A stretch of 64,000 nt of DNA from Candidatus Binataceae bacterium (GTDB lineage: Bacteria; Desulfobacterota; Binatia; Binatales; Binataceae): the NCBI GenBank assembly GCA_015478645.1, contig JADMIL010000011.1, positions 1 through 64,000 on the forward strand. The letters are read 5' to 3'. The position numbers were made by a program, and so were the translations under genes. Below, one piece after another: positions 1-7,905 of the stretch (positions are counted from its first letter, which is position 1; each line of letters begins with the position of its first letter). The notes under the pieces were generated by a model. The model searched no databases. It saw only the letters and a program-made list of their open reading frames with translations, and had not been told where the DNA came from.

Positions 1-55
1 CAAGGGACAGAGCATGCTGCTCGCGCAGTTCCAGTACAACTTCAACCTGCTCTAA
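1..55 (+). CDS. C-terminal end of an unidentified protein (partial)
   Basis: An open frame enters from the left edge and ends at TAA 53-55. The last 17 residues alternate hydrophobic/aromatic with polar residues (…LLAQFQYNFNLL), like the closing strand of an outer-membrane beta-barrel, although barrels usually end in an aromatic residue and this one ends in Leu. Nothing more can be said without upstream sequence. A hairpin 12 bases downstream probably ends its transcript. Confidence 0.45.
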   Translation, partial: KGQSMLLAQFQYNFNLL

Positions 56-66
56 GTTAACAGTGG

Positions 67-98
67 CCGGCGATGAGCCTTGACGGGCTCATCGCCGG
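67..98 (+). terminator. Strong hairpin after the first gene
   Basis: A perfect 13-bp stem (CCGGCGATGAGCC pairing with GGCTCATCGCCGG) has a 6-base loop and begins 12 bases after the stop codon. It lacks a following T tract, so it is either a non-canonical terminator or an mRNA 3'-end stabiliser. Confidence 0.5.
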
Positions 99-391
99 TC
101 CGCGATCGCCGCAGCGCTCAGATCCCTACCGTGATAGCGTGGCATGAGCGACAGGGAATTTTACCAGTGGCGATCGAAGATGAAGTTGCCCGGGCCGCGG
201 AATGCCGAAGCCGCTCCGCACCGCCGCAGGCTGGTCCCCAAAAATCTACCTGCGGATGGGTCATGCGACCGCAGACCGCTATGATCCTTCGGGGTGATCT
301 CCCTCACTGGCGGAACGGTCAGGGAACTGACTGAGTCCCGTCGGCGCCGCGGACCCGGGCGAATGCCGGGCACGATGATGATTAAATCAGG
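99..391. other. Gene-free interval, possible small RNA
   Basis: No convincing protein gene lies here; the short open frames overlap one another and show no family motif. A TATGAT -10-like hexamer at 280-285 is followed by a partly complementary pair (TCCCTCAC near 299-306, GTCAGGGA near 318-325) and then by the intrinsic terminator at 392-423. That arrangement would fit a roughly 130-base plus-strand transcript. I could not match it to 6S RNA, tmRNA, SRP RNA or a riboswitch I know. Confidence 0.25.
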
Positions 392-423
392 CTGCGGAGG
401 CAAACCCTCCGCAGTCTTTTTTT
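392..423 (+). terminator. Intrinsic terminator, probably bidirectional
   Basis: A 9-bp perfect GC-rich stem (CTGCGGAGG / CCTCCGCAG) has a 5-base loop and is followed on the plus strand by TC and seven Ts. On the minus strand the bases after the stem are also T-rich (CTGATTTAAT), and the hairpin lies 65 bases past the hisG stop. It can therefore serve hisG as well as a plus-strand transcript. Confidence 0.8.
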
Positions 424-487
424 GGACGCGCCCGCCGCGCAATCGGCGGCGCCTGGGATCGCAGCGCTTCACGCGCCGGCGGCCGTT

Positions 488-1408
488 TCAAATGATTTTG
501 TTGAGCGGAAACTCGATGATGCCGACGGCGCCGGCCTCACGCAGCTTCGGATAGAGCTCGCGCACCGTATGCTCGCTGATGACGGTCTCGATCGCGAGCC
601 ATTCAATACCCTTGAGGTTCGGGCTCGGGTAGAGCTGCGAGACGGTCGGCGCGGTGATCGACGGCAGCAGCGCGATGACCGCGTCGAGGTGCTCACGCTT
701 GAGGTTCATCTTGATGCCGACGCGGCTTTCGGCGTCGAGCGCACCTTTCATCAGGACGCCGATCTGGCGGATCTTCTCGCATTTCCATGGGTCGTCCCAG
801 GCGGCGCGATTGGCGACCAGCACGGGCGACGAGGTCAGCAGTTCCTCGACGATACGCAGCCCATTGGCCCGCAGCGACGATCCGGTCTCGGTCACTTCGA
901 CCACCGCGTCGACCAGTCCATCGGCCGCCTTGGCCTCGGTGACGCCCCACGAAAATTCCACTTCGACCTGGACTTTGCGCTCGGCAAAGATGCGCCGCGT
1001 GAAGGCAACCATCTCGGTCGCCACGCGCTTGCCCTCGAGATCCTCGAGCCGCTGCACCGGCGAGGCGTTGGGTACGCACAGCACCCAGCGCGTCGGCGTC
1101 AGCGTGACCTTGGAATAGATGAAGCTCTCGACCTCGACCACGTCGACGTCGTTCTCGACAATCCAGTCGCTGCCGGTGATGCCGGCGTCGAGCGTGCCAT
1201 CGGCGATATAGCGCGGCATCTCCTGCGGCCGCAGGAGCCGGCAGCTCAGCGAGGGATCGTCGACGCGCGGAATATAGGAGCGATCGCCGACCGCGATACG
1301 CCAGCCGGACTTGCGCAGCAACTCGATGGTCTGGGCCTCGAGACTGCCCTTGGGGATGCCTAATTTGAGGACGTTTGCCTTGGTCGCCATTGGCCCGTTG
1401 GTTGCCAT
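488..1408 (-). CDS. hisG: ATP phosphoribosyltransferase, long form
   Basis: HisG catalyses the first step of histidine synthesis, ATP + PRPP to phosphoribosyl-ATP. The 306-residue protein carries the N-terminal KLGIPKGSL start, the GITGSDWI substrate loop and the VVEVTETGSSL PRPP-binding segment. About 85 further residues at the C-terminus form the ACT-like regulatory domain of the long form, the hexameric histidine-inhibited enzyme that needs no HisZ. It lies 71 bases downstream of hisI on the same strand and is probably co-transcribed. An in-frame Met at residue 7 is an alternative start. The terminator at 392-423 lies just past its stop. Confidence 0.96.
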   Translation of the reverse strand: MATNGPMATKANVLKLGIPKGSLEAQTIELLRKSGWRIAVGDRSYIPRVDDPSLSCRLLRPQEMPRYIADGTLDAGITGSDWIVENDVDVVEVESFIYSKVTLTPTRWVLCVPNASPVQRLEDLEGKRVATEMVAFTRRIFAERKVQVEVEFSWGVTEAKAADGLVDAVVEVTETGSSLRANGLRIVEELLTSSPVLVANRAAWDDPWKCEKIRQIGVLMKGALDAESRVGIKMNLKREHLDAVIALLPSITAPTVSQLYPSPNLKGIEWLAIETVISEHTVRELYPKLREAGAVGIIEFPLNKII

Positions 1409-1430
1409 ATCTCGGTGGTAATTTGCTTGA

Positions 1431-1450
1431 GCCGCCGCGCGGGCGGCGGC
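1431..1450 (-). other. GC hairpin between hisI and hisG
   Basis: An 8-bp perfect inverted repeat (GCCGCCGC / GCGGCGGC) with a 4-base loop lies in the 71-base gap between hisI and hisG. It has no T tract on either side, so an attenuating or mRNA-processing hairpin is more likely than a full terminator. Confidence 0.4.
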
Positions 1451-1479
1451 CGTGGGGCGCCTATGCGCCGCGGGGCGCG

Positions 1480-1920
1480 TTAGACGGCCGGCTTCGGATT
1501 ATGCCCGTAGCCGGCGCCGTACTTGGCCGGATCGACTTTGCGTTGGTCGGTCACGCGCCATTGGCCGTCGTCCAGCGCGCGGAAGAAACACGACTCGTAA
1601 CCCTCGTGGCAGGCGGCGCCGTCGCCCGCCTGATCGACGCGCAGCAGGATGGTGTCGCCGTCGCAATCGAGACGGATTTCGCGCACGGTCTGGAAGTTGC
1701 CGGACTCTTCGCCCTTGCGCCAAAGCCGGTTGCGCGAGCGCGAAAAGTAGCAGGCGTGGCCCGTCGCGACGGTCTCGTCGAAGGCCTCGCGATTCATGTA
1801 GGCGACCATCAGGAGCCGTCCGCTGGCATAGTCCTGCGTAACCACCGGCACGATGCCGTCGCCCTTGGCAAAATCGATTTGCGCCGCCGCCGCTGTGTTC
1901 ATAATGCGCGCCGTCATCAC
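1480..1920 (-). CDS. hisI: Phosphoribosyl-AMP cyclohydrolase
   Basis: HisI opens the adenine ring of phosphoribosyl-AMP, the third step of histidine synthesis. The 146-residue protein is the single-domain form without a HisE pyrophosphohydrolase half. Visible motifs are [17 protein letters not shown], the [16 protein letters not shown] segment, and the Mg/Zn ligands of [11 protein letters not shown] followed by [10 protein letters not shown]. It is the first gene of a hisI-hisG pair. The strong promoter at 1938-1966 places the transcript start about 11 bases upstream of the first ATG, so Met1, Met2 or Met7 could be the true start. Confidence 0.95.
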   Translation of the reverse strand: MMTARIMNTAAAAQIDFAKGDGIVPVVTQDYASGRLLMVAYMNREAFDETVATGHACYFSRSRNRLWRKGEESGNFQTVREIRLDCDGDTILLRVDQAGDGAACHEGYESCFFRALDDGQWRVTDQRKVDPAKYGAGYGHNPKPAV

Positions 1921-1937
1921 TCCAATTTGAATCCCAC

Positions 1938-1966
1938 AGTATCGGCGAATCGGCCGGACGTTTCAA
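1938..1966 (-). promoter_or_regulatory. Sigma-70 promoter of hisI-hisG
   Basis: Read on the minus strand, TTGAAA (1966-1961) is followed after exactly 17 bases by GATACT (1943-1938). The predicted start near 1931 gives a very short leader that still holds a GGAG. Confidence 0.55.
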
Positions 1967-2121
1967 CGCCGTTGGGTGGGCCGCGCGGGGCCCGGACGGC
2001 AATGGCCGTAGCCGACGGTCGGCGAGTTATGGCGGCAAGTTACCGCGGACCCTGGCGCCGTGGTGGCGCGCCGATGACTCCCGTTTCATCTTTGCGCGAT
2101 CCCGCGTAGATTACGAAATCT

Positions 2122-3054
2122 ATGCATGAGACCGGAACGCCGCGGCGTACGGCGTTGGCCGGTGGCCGTCCCTCACGCCCGCACGGCGCGGTCTGGTGCG
2201 GCGCGCTGATGGCGTTCCTGGCGATTGCGATAGCGGCCTGCAGGCAGCCGGCGCCGGTTAAGCCGTCGGCGGTGGGCGTGAAACCGCCGCGCGTCGAGCC
2301 GTTCAATTTCCAGATCTCGTCGGGCGCCGACGAATACCAGATCGAGGGCTTTTTCGCGCGCGCACGCCAGCCGGGCCGTCTGCCCGCGCTGCTGGTGCTC
2401 AACGGCGACAAGGGCAACGCCCGCCAATGTATCAACGATACGCAAGGCTTCACCGAGATGGGCCTGCAGGTCGCATGCATCAGTATTCCCGGCTACGGAC
2501 ATTCGTCGGGGCCGAGCCGTTTTGTTGGACCGCCGTCGGTCGATGCGGCGCGTCATGCGCTCGATCTGCTGGCGGCGCGCGCCGACGTCGATCCGGCGCG
2601 GCTGGCAGTCTGGGGCATGGCCGACGGCGCGGTGGCGGCCGGGCTGCTGATGGACTCCGACGCGCGGCCGCGCGCCGTCATTCTGCAGTCCGGAGCCTAC
2701 GACATGGTCAAGCTCTGGCCCGAGGCGACGATGCGCATGAAGCTCTCGATTCTGCGCCAGGTTTGGCCGTCGAAGAGGGCGCTGAAACAGCGCAGCGTGG
2801 TCGATCATCTGCCGCGGCGATTGACTTGCAGCGTGCTGATTCTGCATGGCGAGCGCGACCGCAAGACGCCTATAATCCAGGCCCAGCAACTGGCGTTGGC
2901 GCTGACCGAACGCGGCGCGCAGGTCGAGACCTATTATTTTCCCCAGGGCTCGCACGAACTGGGTGCGAGCGTCGATCGCCCCTTGCGCGATTTCCTGCGC
3001 GATCATCTGTTGGCCGCCAATGCGGCACCGGCGGCGACTCCGGGGCCGGGCTGA
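2122..3054 (+). CDS. Alpha/beta-hydrolase-fold lipoprotein lacking the nucleophile
   Basis: This 310-residue protein has an alpha/beta-hydrolase (dienelactone hydrolase/acyl-peptidase-like) fold. The N-terminus is a lipoprotein signal: an Arg-rich start, a hydrophobic run ending IAIAAC, and predicted lipidated Cys40. The acid and histidine of the usual triad are visible as Asp246 (HGERDRKTP) and His278 (GSHELG). The nucleophile elbow reads G-M-A-D-G with Ala167 where Ser or Cys should be, read directly from GGC ATG GCC GAC GGC at 2614-2628. It may thus be a non-catalytic binding or scaffolding member, or use another residue. It is divergent from hisI and has no obvious operon partner. The substrate is unknown. 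Confidence 0.75.
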   Translation: MHETGTPRRTALAGGRPSRPHGAVWCGALMAFLAIAIAACRQPAPVKPSAVGVKPPRVEPFNFQISSGADEYQIEGFFARARQPGRLPALLVLNGDKGNARQCINDTQGFTEMGLQVACISIPGYGHSSGPSRFVGPPSVDAARHALDLLAARADVDPARLAVWGMADGAVAAGLLMDSDARPRAVILQSGAYDMVKLWPEATMRMKLSILRQVWPSKRALKQRSVVDHLPRRLTCSVLILHGERDRKTPIIQAQQLALALTERGAQVETYYFPQGSHELGASVDRPLRDFLRDHLLAANAAPAATPGPG

Positions 3055-3150
3055 CGCGCGCGCGGAGGGCGGCGGATCGCGGGCGTCAGCTGTGCTGAAC
3101 GCTGGTGAAGCAGCGCCGCAGTGAATCGAGCGCGACTTGAGCGTGATCGG

Positions 3151-3462
3151 ATGGCTGACGAAGAAACCGCACAGGGGCAACTGGTCTGTTCGTTCTGCGG
3201 CAAGAGTCGGGACGAAGTTCGATCGCTGATTGCCGGTCCCGCGGCCTTCATCTGCGACGAATGTATCGACCTGGGTTGCGAGATGCTGGCCGAGAGTTCC
3301 GAGTCGATCGTGGCGCCGGGCGAACTCGAGCAAGCGCCGTTTTATCGCCGCTACGTGGCGAACGCGATCGATAAGTCGTCGGCGCGAGGCTACACGTCGC
3401 CATTGATAGCGCTCGCCGCCGGAGTCGTGGTCGGGCTGCTATTCGCGCATCTATGGCGCTGA
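3151..3462 (+). CDS. Membrane-anchored ClpX-type zinc-finger protein
   Basis: This is a 103-residue protein if ATG 3151 is used; GTG 3121 would add ten residues. Cys13-x2-Cys16 and Cys35-x2-Cys38 reproduce the spacing and surrounding sequence (CSFCGKS…FICDECI) of the zinc-binding N-domain of ClpX. The AAA+ ATPase that normally follows is absent. Residues 80-102 form one hydrophobic helix ending HLWR, so the protein is likely anchored in the inner membrane with the zinc domain in the cytoplasm. In ClpX this domain dimerises and docks adaptors and substrates. A membrane-bound docking role for the Clp system is inference only. Confidence 0.75.
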   Translation: MADEETAQGQLVCSFCGKSRDEVRSLIAGPAAFICDECIDLGCEMLAESSESIVAPGELEQAPFYRRYVANAIDKSSARGYTSPLIALAAGVVVGLLFAHLWR

Positions 3463-3532
3463 TTGCCGCGCGCGATCGTCATCGCTCGCAATCGGCATCG
3501 CCGCGCTAATCAAGCTGATCCAATTCGTCGGG

Positions 3533-4180
3533 CTAACGCAATTCCTTGAGCGCGGCGACGACCTCGGTGATGTGGCCGTTGACCTTGACCTTGGGGAAGA
3601 CCTGCTTGACCATGCCGTCCGCGCCGATAATCACGGTAGTGCGCACGATCCCCATGAACTCGCGGCCGTAGAGCGATTTAGTGGTGTAGACGCCGTAAGC
3701 CCTGGTGACCTTGTTTTCGGTGTCGCTGAGCAGCGGGAAGTTGAGCGAATGCCGGGCGATGAACTTCCGATGCGATTCGGCCTTGTCGGCGCTGACGCCC
3801 ACCACCATGGCGCCGAGCGCGCGAATCGGCGCCAGATGGTCGCGGAAGCCGCACGCCTCGACGGTGCATCCGGGGGTCATATCCTTGGGATAAAAATAGA
3901 GCACGACGGGTCCGCGCGCGGTCAGCGATGCGAGCGCGACCGGCGCGCCGTCCTGGTCGGGCAGGACGAAGGCGGGAGCGCGGCGCCCCTCGAGTTCGTG
4001 GCCGGAGGCGCTGGGGCTTTTAGGCGGCGGTTTCGCTTGCGCGGTCGGTTTGCCCACACGTTTAACCTTGGCGACGGGCGTTGCGACTTTCGCCGATTTG
4101 ACTGGGGGCTTGATGGCCGCAGCGGGTTTGACCGTCGGGCGTTGGGCTTTGGCTCCGGGTGATACGGGTTTCGACGGCAT
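3533..4180 (-). CDS. bcp: Peroxiredoxin Q (bacterioferritin comigratory type) with basic N-terminal extension
   Basis: This thiol peroxidase reduces H2O2 and organic hydroperoxides. The TPGCTVEAC motif holds the peroxidatic Cys and, five residues on, the resolving Cys of the PrxQ subgroup (atypical 2-Cys). The start is ATG 4180, preceded by AGGAGCAG; upstream codons in frame look non-coding. The 215-residue product carries about 60 residues rich in Lys, Pro and Ala before the thioredoxin-fold domain, which begins near GHELEGRRAPAF. Such a tail is absent from the usual 150-160-residue enzymes and may bind nucleic acid or be flexible. The gene is divergent from thrB. Confidence 0.93.
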   Translation of the reverse strand: MPSKPVSPGAKAQRPTVKPAAAIKPPVKSAKVATPVAKVKRVGKPTAQAKPPPKSPSASGHELEGRRAPAFVLPDQDGAPVALASLTARGPVVLYFYPKDMTPGCTVEACGFRDHLAPIRALGAMVVGVSADKAESHRKFIARHSLNFPLLSDTENKVTRAYGVYTTKSLYGREFMGIVRTTVIIGADGMVKQVFPKVKVNGHITEVVAALKELR

Positions 4181-4298
4181 CTCTGCTCCTGTCAGTTGAT
4201 GGTGGCTATTTCCGCGGGCCAAGTATGCGCCAATCGCGCTCGCCACTCTAATTGCGGCCGCACGCGGCGCCAGGCGTGGGCTATTCGCGAAGCCGTAG

Positions 4299-4327
4299 TT
4301 GACGCGCCGCCCATTCGGCCCTAGACT
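4299..4327 (+). promoter_or_regulatory. Sigma-70 promoter of thrB
   Basis: TTGACG (4299-4304), a 17-base spacer and TAGACT (4322-4327) make a near-consensus promoter. The predicted start near 4334 gives a 25-base leader to ATG 4360, which supports that start codon. Confidence 0.65.
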
Positions 4328-4359
4328 TGCGGCGGATCGACAAACCCGATTGCACCTCA

Positions 4360-5394
4360 ATGGCTGTATACACCGAGCTTCAAAAAACTTTTCTCGAAGA
4401 ACTAGCCGAGGAATACAGCTGCGGCCGAGTCGCGAGCGTCACCGGGATTCCCGAGGGCTCGGTCAATTCGATCTACTTGCTGGAAGCCGCCAAGGGCAAG
4501 TTCCTGCTGCGGGTCGATGAGGTCAAGACCGAGAGCGAGGTCCGCCGCGAGATCGATCTGCTGACTTTCCTGCGCAAGCACGGCTTCCCCTGCCCGCATC
4601 CGGTGCAGGATCGGATGGGCCGCTACTACCGCGACTACCAGGGCAAATGCGTCTCGATCTACAAGTTCCAGGAGGGGCGGGTGCCGGTGGCGGGGCGCCT
4701 GCGGCCGACCCAGCTCGAGACGATCGGGCGCACGCTGGGCGAGCTGCATGTGATCGGCAAGGGCTACAAGAAGGGCATCGACAATCGCTTCAGCTTCGAG
4801 CGGATCGCCGACCTCTACCTGAGCGTGCGCACGCGGCTGCCCAATTATTTCCGCAAAATCGCACGCACGCTCGAGGACGAAATCGAGTACCTGACGCGCT
4901 ACCTCGAGGGCAAGCTGCCCAAGGGCGTGATCCACGGCGATCTGTTCGCCGACAACCTGCTGTTTCGCGGCGAGAAGCTGACCGCGGTGCTCGACTTCGA
5001 GGCGGCCTGCCGCGGCAAGTTCATTTTCGATATCGCGACCGCGGTCAACGCGCTGTGCTTCGTCGACGGCGGCTATTCGCTGGATAAATTTCGCTTCCTG
5101 CTGCACGGCTACGAATCGGTGCGCACGCTCTCGCTCGCCGAATGGGACGCGTTTCCCAACGAGCTGCGCTATTCGTCGCTGCGCTTCACGGTCACGCGCC
5201 TGCACGATTTCTTTCTCAAGCCGGCGCCCGGCGCGGTGCGCGTCGACCATGACTTCGGCGAGTTCTTCGACCGCCTGCGCGTGCTGCGGCGCGAAAAAGA
5301 GGGCGGCATGGAGGCGCTGCTGATGGCGATGGCGACCGGCTACGACTACCGCAAATATCAGAAGGTCAAGGCCACCGAGCGGCTCAAAGCCTGA
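4360..5394 (+). CDS. thrB: Homoserine kinase, aminoglycoside-phosphotransferase type
   Basis: It phosphorylates homoserine on the way to threonine. The 344-residue protein has the APH/choline-kinase fold rather than the GHMP fold of E. coli ThrB. The catalytic loop VIHGDLFADNLLF gives the catalytic Asp and the Mg-binding Asn, and the metal-binding Asp is in LDFEAACRGKFIFD. The N-terminus MAVYT and the EGSVNSIYLL segment are typical of proteobacterial ThrB of this class. ATG 4360 is supported by the promoter just upstream. A related APH-type sugar or choline kinase is a less likely alternative. Confidence 0.88.
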   Translation: MAVYTELQKTFLEELAEEYSCGRVASVTGIPEGSVNSIYLLEAAKGKFLLRVDEVKTESEVRREIDLLTFLRKHGFPCPHPVQDRMGRYYRDYQGKCVSIYKFQEGRVPVAGRLRPTQLETIGRTLGELHVIGKGYKKGIDNRFSFERIADLYLSVRTRLPNYFRKIARTLEDEIEYLTRYLEGKLPKGVIHGDLFADNLLFRGEKLTAVLDFEAACRGKFIFDIATAVNALCFVDGGYSLDKFRFLLHGYESVRTLSLAEWDAFPNELRYSSLRFTVTRLHDFFLKPAPGAVRVDHDFGEFFDRLRVLRREKEGGMEALLMAMATGYDYRKYQKVKATERLKA

Positions 5395-5529
5395 GGCTCG
5401 CGCACCCTCGCCACCGTTCACTGTCCGCATGGCTACCAGGAATTCGCGCTCCGTGCGTATCGTGGATTGCGGCGCCTGCAGTTTGCGCGCCGCGCGGCCC
5501 CGCCTCGGGGACCGCTGCGGGGCGTATCG

Positions 5530-6432
5530 ATGAGCGCGCTGCTCGAATCGCTGGGCGGCCCGCGGCCCGCCGTATGGCTCGAGACGGCGCCGCCGCGCGG
5601 CATCGCCGCGGCGGCGCTGCTGAGCAAGCTCGCGGCGGTGCGCGAGCATGTCGGCGCGATCAACCTGGTCGACAATGCGCTCGGGCGGGTGAAGATGTCG
5701 GGGCTGGTCTTCGCGTCGCTGATCAAGGCGCGGATGCCGCTTCCGGTGGTGCTGAATTTTTCGTGCCGCGATCGCAACCGCTTCGCGCTGAAATCCGATC
5801 TGCTCGGCGCGGCCGCCCTGGGTATCGACGGCGTGGTGGCGCTGCAGGGCGATCGGATCGCGCCCGACGATGGCGCGGGGCCGAAGACCGTTCACGATCT
5901 CGACACCTTGGGACTCCTGGCGCTGATCGCCGACCTTAATCGTGGCGACACCGGCGAGGGCCGTCCGCCGCTCAAGACCCTGCCGCAACTGCTGGCCGGC
6001 GCGGTCGGTAATCCCAACCGCAAGGCGATCGATCGCGAACTCGACCTGCTCGATCGCAAGGCCGCCGCCGGCGCGCGTTTCGTGATTACGCAGCCGGTCT
6101 TCGCGGCCGCCACGGCGCGTCCGTTTCTGGAGCGGGCGCGGCTGCGCGGGATCAAGGTCGTGCTCGGCATCCTGCCGGTCAAGCGCGCCTCGATGGCCGA
6201 CTATCTCAAGGATCGGATCAAAGATTTGAGCAATGCGCGGGAGCATCTTGAGCGCTACAGCGGGATGAGCGACGAGGATGCGCGGCGCTGGTCGATTGAT
6301 GAAAATATCAGGCTGATGGAGACGCTGGCGCCGGAAGTCGCCGGCTTCAATATCATGAGCGGCGGCGGTCCGTCGCTCGCGATCGAGCTGGCGCAAGCCT
6401 GGAGCCGCCATCAGGGCCCGGCCGGTCCGTGA
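5530..6432 (+). CDS. Methylenetetrahydrofolate reductase family protein
   Basis: The 300-residue TIM-barrel flavoprotein resembles the MetF family, which reduces 5,10-methylene-THF to 5-methyl-THF. Supporting segments are the early LETAPPRG (substrate Glu), [18 protein letters not shown], the [21 protein letters not shown] block and ALQGDR. Later come VITQPVF and GILPVKR. Start ATG 5530 was chosen because the family similarity begins there; an upstream TTG at 5467 would add 21 basic residues. It is followed 20 bases later by folE, also a pterin/folate gene, so a metF-folE-rpiA unit is likely. No SAM-binding regulatory domain is present. Confidence 0.82.
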   Translation: MSALLESLGGPRPAVWLETAPPRGIAAAALLSKLAAVREHVGAINLVDNALGRVKMSGLVFASLIKARMPLPVVLNFSCRDRNRFALKSDLLGAAALGIDGVVALQGDRIAPDDGAGPKTVHDLDTLGLLALIADLNRGDTGEGRPPLKTLPQLLAGAVGNPNRKAIDRELDLLDRKAAAGARFVITQPVFAAATARPFLERARLRGIKVVLGILPVKRASMADYLKDRIKDLSNAREHLERYSGMSDEDARRWSIDENIRLMETLAPEVAGFNIMSGGGPSLAIELAQAWSRHQGPAGP

Positions 6433-6452
6433 AGCGGCGCGAGGAGGAAACC

Positions 6453-7028
6453 ATGGCTCAAGACTACAAGGCCGTCGAAGAGGCCGTGCGAACTATTCTG
6501 CTCCACTGCGGCGAGGATCCCGAGCGCGAAGGGCTTGCGCGCACGCCGTATCGCGTGGCGCAGTCGCTGGAGTTCCTGACCCGCGGCTATCATCAAGATC
6601 CCAAAGTTGCGATCAACGGCGCGCTCTTCACCGAAGAAGATTACCAGGAGATGATTCTGTGCCGCGATCTCGATTTCTACTCGCTGTGCGAACATCACTT
6701 GCTGCCATTTTTCGGCAAGGCGCACATCGCATACCTGCCCAACCGGCGTATCGTGGGCATCTCGAAAATCGCGCGGATGGTCGAGATCTATGCGCGCCGC
6801 TTGCAGGTGCAGGAGCGCCTGGCGACCCAGATCGCGCGCACGCTGATGGATGAGATCGAGCCGCTGGGCGTCGCCGTGGTGCTCGAGGCCGAGCATCTGT
6901 GCATGCGCATGCGCGGGGTCGAAAAGCAGAATTCCTACGTCACGACCTCCGCGATGCTGGGCGTCTTCCGCACGCATCAGGAGACCCGGCAGGAATTCAT
7001 GAACCTGCTGCGCAATGCGCGGGTCTAG
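6453..7028 (+). CDS. folE: GTP cyclohydrolase I
   Basis: FolE converts GTP to dihydroneopterin triphosphate, the entry to folate synthesis. The 191-residue enzyme has the zinc ligands Cys and His in [11 protein letters not shown] and the second Cys in [12 protein letters not shown]. It also has the conserved GKAHIAYLP and RLQVQERL stretches. ATG 6453 is preceded by GAGGAGG at ideal spacing, so the earlier in-frame GTG is not needed. It lies between the metF-like gene and rpiA on one strand with small gaps. Confidence 0.97.
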   Translation: MAQDYKAVEEAVRTILLHCGEDPEREGLARTPYRVAQSLEFLTRGYHQDPKVAINGALFTEEDYQEMILCRDLDFYSLCEHHLLPFFGKAHIAYLPNRRIVGISKIARMVEIYARRLQVQERLATQIARTLMDEIEPLGVAVVLEAEHLCMRMRGVEKQNSYVTTSAMLGVFRTHQETRQEFMNLLRNARV

Positions 7029-7055
7029 GGTGAGCGGCCCGCGCCGCGCGATTTG

Positions 7056-7787
7056 ATGGGCCCGCGCAAGACCCCTTCGCCCACCGCCAAGGCCGCTGCG
7101 GGCGCCGTCGATCTCGACGCGCTGGGGCGCCATGCGCTGCGCTTCGTCAAGCCGGGCCAGACGATCGGCCTGGGCACGGGACGCGCGGCGGCGGCCTTTA
7201 TCCGGGCGCTCGGCGCCAGCGGCCTCAAGGTGCGCGGCGTCGCGACGTCGGAGGCCAGTGCGGCGCTGGCGCGGTCGCTGAACATCGAACTCGTCCAATT
7301 GCACGACGTACCGCGGCTTGACACCGATTTCGACGGGGCCGACGAAGTCGATCCGCGCCTGAACATGATCAAGGGGCTGGGCGGCGCGCTGGTGCGCGAG
7401 AAAATTGTCGCGGCATCGGCGCGCCGGAGAATTTTCCTGATCGGCGCCGAAAAGCTGGTCAAACGGCTCGGCGCGCACGGCAATCTGCCGGTCGAGGTGG
7501 TGCCGTTCGCCGAGATCTACGCCGCCCGCGAAATCAGCAAGCACGGACTCAAAGCGAAATTGCGCACGACGGCGAATGGCACGCCGTATATCAGCGACAA
7601 TGGCAACCTGATTCTCGATTGCGGCCTGACTGAGATTCGCAATCCCGCGCGCCTCGAGCGCGACCTGCTGATGATTGCGGGCGTGGTCGGTACGGGACTG
7701 TTCGTCGCGATGGCCGACCTGGTGATCGTCGCGCGCGCCGGTGGCAAAATCGAAATCCTGCGGCGTAAATCGCCGACCAAATCCTGA
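7056..7787 (+). CDS. rpiA: Ribose-5-phosphate isomerase A
   Basis: It interconverts ribose 5-phosphate and ribulose 5-phosphate in the pentose phosphate pathway. The 243-residue protein shows the family's GLGTGRAAAAFI phosphate loop, the DGADEVDP catalytic motif and KGLGGALVREKIVA. It starts 27 bases after folE and is probably co-transcribed; ATG 7056 is preferred over the TTG just before it. It supplies ribulose 5-phosphate, a substrate of the riboflavin pathway genes found at 22-25 kb. Confidence 0.96.
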   Translation: MGPRKTPSPTAKAAAGAVDLDALGRHALRFVKPGQTIGLGTGRAAAAFIRALGASGLKVRGVATSEASAALARSLNIELVQLHDVPRLDTDFDGADEVDPRLNMIKGLGGALVREKIVAASARRRIFLIGAEKLVKRLGAHGNLPVEVVPFAEIYAAREISKHGLKAKLRTTANGTPYISDNGNLILDCGLTEIRNPARLERDLLMIAGVVGTGLFVAMADLVIVARAGGKIEILRRKSPTKS

Positions 7788-7905
7788 CCACGCGCACGCT
7801 GCATTCCGCGCGCGTCGCCGCGGACGCGGATCGGCGGTGCGCACCGTCTGCGCGTAGCGCGCGCAGATGCTGCAAGCTCAGCGCGCGTGGGTTAGGCTCT
7901 GCGCA

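Noticed and set aside
99-391. 6S RNA or another known RNA family in the gene-free interval
   Set aside because: Neither the 6S central bubble with its conserved CTGAGC/GGCGGC flanks nor tmRNA, SRP or common riboswitch cores could be matched.
4402-6411. A 669-codon minus-strand frame antisense to thrB and the metF-like gene
   Set aside because: Long antisense frames arise by chance in GC-rich coding DNA. The product is Arg/His/Gln/Asp-rich with no motif, and the plus strand holds two clear enzyme genes. The same applies to the minus-strand frames at 2173-3333, 6411-7844, 7960-9204, 11508-13130 and 16697-18052.
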